Source: a virus. From it: a DNA stretch of 29,607 nt. The position numbers and the translations under genes are program-made. This document shows positions 26,298-29,607 of the stretch, in pieces (within the stretch, counting starts at the first letter, position 1; each line of letters begins with the position of its first letter). The notes below the pieces were generated by a model. The model was not told the origin of the DNA. It did no database searches and worked only from the letters and a program-made list of their open reading frames with translations. The stretch spans positions 1 through 29,607 of IMG/VR virus record IMGVR_UViG_3300035670_008805. One strand, given 5' to 3'.

Positions 26298-27043
26298 GTT
26301 CTTTCTCTGACAAATCGATAACCGTTTTTACGAGCTAGCATAACATATTCATTCATAGATAATCCACCATTTGTTTGAGGATTAGATACAGCAACTAATT
26401 CTGTTCCATATCTCATTGCCTTATCAGGTTGCGAACCCCATAAACTTAAATCATCCTTTGGGTGAGGAGGAACATATGTCTCTAGTCCCATATATTTCTG
26501 CAATGTATACGAGAAATGAATATCTTCACCACAACGAACAAATTTAGGATCTGGCAATTCTCTCCAGAATGCCGTTAAAAGCTCTTTTTCAAAGAACCAT
26601 GAATGTCCTACTATATCTGCCCGCTCGAGCTCTGTATTGGCGTTTGGCCAGCCTACACGGGCATACGGTCCATCATAGCCGTTAATGCTATTGAATATAA
26701 TTCCAACCGTTCCATAAAGTCCACGATTGCCTTTATTATATTTGTAACAGTTTTCCAGCCAACGATTACCTGGAATAGTATCGTCGTCAAATATGCAAAC
26801 ATATTTTGTTTTAGCCATTAGAGCATATGCAAAACGTGCCCAAACACCAAGATTGGCATTTCCTTGAAATGCTACTGTATTACCAACAACTTCTTTATCA
26901 AATTGATCGGATATCTCTGAGTGATTATGCCAAAACATAATCTCTTTAGGTTTTTTTGTTTGAGCTATTATTGCCTGATATTGTTCTCGCAATACATGCG
27001 GTCTTTTATAGCCATTTAAAATTACGGTTATATCTTCATTCAT
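26294..27043 (-). CDS. Glycosyltransferase, GT2-like (GT-A fold)
   Basis: A 249-aa protein with ITVILNGYKRPHVLREQYQA at the N-terminus, a GT2-type donor strand. TKYVCIFDDDTIPGNRWLEN holds the DDD (DxD) metal site. A catalytic-loop-like segment follows: FWRELPDPKFVRCGEDIHFS, with the GED/ED acid. There is no membrane helix. It starts in an ATGA overlap with the previous gene and ends in another with the epimerase gene; GAGAGGAC precedes the ATG. It is one of the clearest transferases of the island. Donor and acceptor cannot be deduced. Confidence 0.85.
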   Translation of the reverse strand: MNEDITVILNGYKRPHVLREQYQAIIAQTKKPKEIMFWHNHSEISDQFDKEVVGNTVAFQGNANLGVWARFAYALMAKTKYVCIFDDDTIPGNRWLENCYKYNKGNRGLYGTVGIIFNSINGYDGPYARVGWPNANTELERADIVGHSWFFEKELLTAFWRELPDPKFVRCGEDIHFSYTLQKYMGLETYVPPHPKDDLSLWGSQPDKAMRYGTELVAVSNPQTNGGLSMNEYVMLARKNGYRFVRERT

Positions 27044-28044
27044 TTAGTCCTCTCAATCCATTGTTTTATTATATCCGGATGACCCATTTCAACTATATAT
27101 GAATTATTTCTGCTACCATCCCAAGGACGATGAAACACATGACCTCCAGTCCCTTGCTCCAATTCTAAAGCCTTATCTTTAATCATGTCGTCTGTAATCT
27201 CTGCCCATGTAAGACCTGGAAACATAGGATTGTTTTTTTCATCTCGTGTTTCATTATACATAGCTGGCCAAAATGTAGTCCAAAACGTTCTATAATTTCT
27301 TATCTTACGTTCAATATTAAACCATGAATAATGATGAACTCCTGGCAACTGAGAATATGTGTCATTTAAAAATTTCTCTACTTTAGACACAAGTTTTTCA
27401 TCCTTTGTAGATGCTTGCTTCATTTGTTCAAAACCAGACGGAAGATATCCAACACACGGAATAACATTTCCAGTTGTTGCCGATATATAATCACAACCAT
27501 CCGTTCCATGATGAGCATACAATAATCCATTTTCATATTTACGCAATTGAACCGGTATACCATGAATAATATCAGGTTTATTTTTAGATAAACGCCATTT
27601 CCAAACAGTTACATCCAATCGTGCTTTACCTTCACGACCCCAATAATCAATAACAGGTAATGCCATCAAATCATAACCATTTTGTTTCATAAATTGTTCA
27701 GCTAATGGTCTAACCATCAATGCATGTTTTTCATGAACAATTTCATCAATATCAAATTGCCAAAGAACATCTCCACTACATTGTTTCCTGGATAATGTTT
27801 TTGTATATCCATCAAATACACCATGATTAGGTGCCGACCAATCAATTTTATCACTATGAACTATTTTAAGTTTTGGTTCTTCAATAGCTAATGCTTGTAA
27901 TTTCTCAAGCGTCTTATCTTTACCATCACTTGTATCAAAAACTACAACCTCATCAGCAAAAACTAAATGACTTTTTATGGATTCCAAATATGGATATTCC
28001 ATCTCATCAGCATTTCTACATGTACAATATGCACTTATTTTCAT
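27040..28044 (-). CDS. Glycosyltransferase, GT2-like
   Basis: The start is set at ATG 28044 (MKISAYCTCRN; 334 aa), with AAGGTG just upstream. A longer frame upstream overlaps the preceding gene and lacks such a site. MKISAYCTCRNADEMEYPYL then DEVVVFDTSDGKDKT opens a GT-A fold. GDVLWQFDIDEIVHEKHA contains the D.DE metal-binding position. The enzyme looks like the glycosyltransferases related to GT2/SPS-type families found in capsule loci. It is soluble. It is followed by an ATGA overlap. Acceptor and donor are unknown. Confidence 0.82.
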   Translation of the reverse strand: MKISAYCTCRNADEMEYPYLESIKSHLVFADEVVVFDTSDGKDKTLEKLQALAIEEPKLKIVHSDKIDWSAPNHGVFDGYTKTLSRKQCSGDVLWQFDIDEIVHEKHALMVRPLAEQFMKQNGYDLMALPVIDYWGREGKARLDVTVWKWRLSKNKPDIIHGIPVQLRKYENGLLYAHHGTDGCDYISATTGNVIPCVGYLPSGFEQMKQASTKDEKLVSKVEKFLNDTYSQLPGVHHYSWFNIERKIRNYRTFWTTFWPAMYNETRDEKNNPMFPGLTWAEITDDMIKDKALELEQGTGGHVFHRPWDGSRNNSYIVEMGHPDIIKQWIERTK

Positions 28045-28048
28045 TTCA

Positions 28049-28564
28049 TCACCTTGTGTATAAAACATCGCCCCAGCCATTCTCACCAAGGCTCTTAATC
28101 TTTTGTTTAAAATCAAATTGAGAAAGATATGTATCAGTCGCTCTGATATCTCTCAATGACACATGAACGTTTTTAATAAATGATGGAATACGAGAAAAAT
28201 TCTTCTCAAATCCTTGCAACACCTTTAATTCACTTCCATCATTAACATCAACAATTAATGTATCATAATTTTCAATAGGAATGCGAGCCATATTTTCTCT
28301 ATGAAAACTATCAAATGTTCTTGAAACATCTTTTACATCTTTATCCAAAAAGACGTCTGTTATATATTGCTGAAGCAATGGATATTGTTTTGTTTTATTA
28401 TATAACTCAGAAAGATTACCACGATTTCTATCAAGCCACAATACATGATTTACATGATTATCTGAATATATTCTTCCTTGATCTCCAAGATTTGTTCCTA
28501 CGTGGATTAAACCATATACGGGGCGACCAATTTCTTTTATTAACGTTCTAAACGTAATATTCAT
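28049..28564 (-). CDS. Small FkbM-like methyltransferase-fold protein, possibly degenerate
   Basis: In this 171-aa protein, GLIHVGTNLGDQGRIYSDN and HVLWLDRNRGNLSELY correspond to the SAM-binding motif I and the acidic loop (here D). YDTLIVDVNDGSELKVLQGFE matches the FkbM signature (D.[QE]G.EL.VL.G), but the usual D/E-x-Q/E-G is altered to NDGS. Normal FkbM proteins exceed 200 aa. GAGGTAG lies just before the ATG. It is the first gene after the terminator/promoter gap and therefore heads the glycosylation island. It may be a methyltransferase or a non-catalytic paralogue. Confidence 0.7.
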   Translation of the reverse strand: MNITFRTLIKEIGRPVYGLIHVGTNLGDQGRIYSDNHVNHVLWLDRNRGNLSELYNKTKQYPLLQQYITDVFLDKDVKDVSRTFDSFHRENMARIPIENYDTLIVDVNDGSELKVLQGFEKNFSRIPSFIKNVHVSLRDIRATDTYLSQFDFKQKIKSLGENGWGDVLYTR

Positions 28565-28581
28565 ACTACCTCAATTTGTTT

Positions 28582-28622
28582 GTTTTATAGAATATTATAA
28601 GCACAACAAAAACCAAAAATAA
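28582..28622 (-). promoter_or_regulatory. Candidate promoter of the glycosylation island
   Basis: Read on the minus strand, TATAAT (28594-28599) is a perfect -10 hexamer, but the -35 position has only a weak TTATTT. A second candidate, TATAAAAC (28582-28589), is 6 of 8 like the T4 late motif TATAAATA. The gap between terminator and first gene (28565-28643) holds nothing else obvious. Confidence 0.35.
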
Positions 28623-28643
28623 TTGCATGGATACCCAAAACAT

Positions 28644-28676
28644 AAAAAATCCTGTGGCTTATAAAGCTCACAGGAT
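28644..28676 (-). terminator. Rho-independent terminator of the nuclease gene
   Basis: ATCCTGTG and CACAGGAT form an 8-bp stem, extended by GCTT/AAGC across a bulge, with a short ATA-type loop. On the minus strand a T-run of six follows directly. On the plus strand no T-run follows, so it acts one way. It lies about 32 nt after the nuclease stop codon. Confidence 0.8.
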
Positions 28677-28707
28677 ATTCTATCTCACGCCGGTATATTT
28701 GGTTATC

Positions 28708-29607
28708 TCAGATACAATGTTCGGTTCCGTTATATTCACAAAACCGACAAGAATTGCGATTTTTAATTGCCATACCACTTGCTACTTGATTAATCATATT
28801 GTTCAATACTTCAAGAGCTCGGGCTTCTGTCTTTGGTCCTACACTAACAGGAACTAATTCACAACGACTATTATCACTCTTACGTGGAGTTCTTTTCAAC
28901 AATACAAAACCACATTTAACTTGATCTAAACGAAGATTAAATATTCTACAAAAATAATGCTTGTAAAATACTAATTGCAATTGTTTTTGAAAATCTCTTT
29001 TTCTATCAGTATCCCAACCCCAACTGGTGGTTTTCCAATCCAAAATCCAAAATTCATATCCTTCGCCAAATTCTTTGGATTCTTCGGGATTAACTTGATT
29101 TACAAGTTCTGATAAACGCATCGTCATAGGATTACCAGAACGATCTGGTAAACTACCACCACGCTTCTTACGTGCATTCTTAGGCACACGAATTATCGTA
29201 TCAATATATCCTTTAAAATATTTATTTGTTTGTCCAGCTACACTTTCATAAAGTTGATGTTCAGCAGCAAAACCTTTCCAATTAGGAAAAGTGTTGTTAA
29301 GAAAATCTGGAACCGATCTTACAATCTCAGGAATAGTATTGGAAAAACTATTAAAATCTTTGTCAGAAACATCAACCCCATGATCTTGCTTTATTTTATC
29401 AACAAATTCACGAAATTGTTGTTGAGCCGCCGTGATAGTCTCATCCTCCATTTGATGCTTACCAAGAATATAATTCTCCAAAACATCATGAACAACTTGA
29501 CCATATTCAGTATGAATACTTGGCTTGCCCAATTCAATTTTTTGAATATGTTTAAGACGATGACGAAAAGAACAATCCATCCAATCAGATATCTCGGAAT
29601 AACTCAC
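28708..29607 (-). CDS. RecB/Cas4-like PD-(D/E)XK nuclease with Fe-S-type cysteines
   Basis: 299 residues are visible, starting with a GTG at the window edge (SYSEISDWMDCSFRHRLKH). This is close to the normal N-terminus, but the true start may lie outside. Motifs of the RecB-family nuclease domain follow: H40 (GQVVHDVLE), E116 (AEHQLY), D136 (GYIDTI), D190 and K192 (ILDWKT), and Q211-Y215. The distribution of C12 with C287, C290 and C298 is that of Cas4/AddB-type 4Fe-4S nucleases. It should cleave DNA ends or single strands in phage replication or recombination. It belongs to an upstream unit closed off by the terminator and is not part of the glycan genes. Confidence 0.85.
   Translation of the reverse strand: MSYSEISDWMDCSFRHRLKHIQKIELGKPSIHTEYGQVVHDVLENYILGKHQMEDETITAAQQQFREFVDKIKQDHGVDVSDKDFNSFSNTIPEIVRSVPDFLNNTFPNWKGFAAEHQLYESVAGQTNKYFKGYIDTIIRVPKNARKKRGGSLPDRSGNPMTMRLSELVNQVNPEESKEFGEGYEFWILDWKTTSWGWDTDRKRDFQKQLQLVFYKHYFCRIFNLRLDQVKCGFVLLKRTPRKSDNSRCELVPVSVGPKTEARALEVLNNMINQVASGMAIKNRNSCRFCEYNGTEHCI

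Noticed and set aside
28045-28116. Longer N-terminus of the glycosyltransferase at 27040 (358 aa)
   Set aside because: The extension overlaps the FkbM-like gene, does not match a GT-A start, and AAGGTG precedes the ATG at 28044.
1-29607. CRISPR arrays, tRNA genes, insertion sequences, diversity-generating retroelements
   Set aside because: No regularly spaced repeats, cloverleaf-like sequences in the gaps, transposase or reverse transcriptase frames were seen; the intergenic gaps are too short to hold most of them.

Overview
The window is most simply read as a piece of a large, AT-rich, contractile-tailed (myovirus, T4-like in gene content) bacteriophage genome. Every supported gene lies on the minus strand, packed with 1-30 nt gaps or ATGA-type overlaps. 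The diagnostic genes are a gp25/gpW-like baseplate wedge protein, a gp6/gpJ-like wedge protein, a tail protein with a gpI-like core, a hub protein with an N-terminal spike-like domain, and a divergent gp55-like late sigma factor. The host cannot be named from the sequence. Several genes have clear AGGAG/GAGG ribosome-binding sites.

Layout in transcription order (high to low coordinate): a RecB/Cas4-like nuclease (runs off the right edge) ends at a strong terminator near 28.65 kb. A glycosylation island of about 14.5 kb then begins (28564 to 14125). It holds seven putative glycosyltransferases, three methyltransferase-like proteins, GDP-mannose 4,6-dehydratase plus GDP-fucose synthase (giving GDP-L-fucose), UDP-GlcNAc 2-epimerase (giving UDP-ManNAc), a HAD phosphatase/nucleotidyltransferase fusion and a short GDPD-type phosphodiesterase. 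No membrane-spanning flippase, polymerase or lipid-carrier transferase is seen. The simplest reading is cytosolic glycosylation, perhaps of virion proteins, though use of host machinery cannot be excluded. The island runs into a small membrane-anchored protein, the late sigma factor, and then the baseplate/tail genes down to the left edge, where one structural gene is cut off.

The standout is at 16.57-17.88 kb. The second GT4-type glycosyltransferase is split by an unmarked, ORF-less group I intron of about 290 nt (16574-16863) with recognisable P, Q, R and S core elements and consistent P1, P2, P3, P4, P7 and P9 pairings. Without it the gene would be misread as starting at an internal GTG. 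Directly upstream, outside the intron, is a free-standing Cys-rich homing endonuclease of the Vsr/EDxHD-like type. The endonuclease is bracketed by two diverged copies of the glycosyltransferase 5' coding segment. The copies share a 17-nt identical block that ends exactly at the inferred intron insertion point. This is the architecture expected of a collaborative (trans) homing pair, in which an endonuclease outside the intron cleaves the intronless allele. The duplicated exon is a fossil of the endonuclease's arrival.
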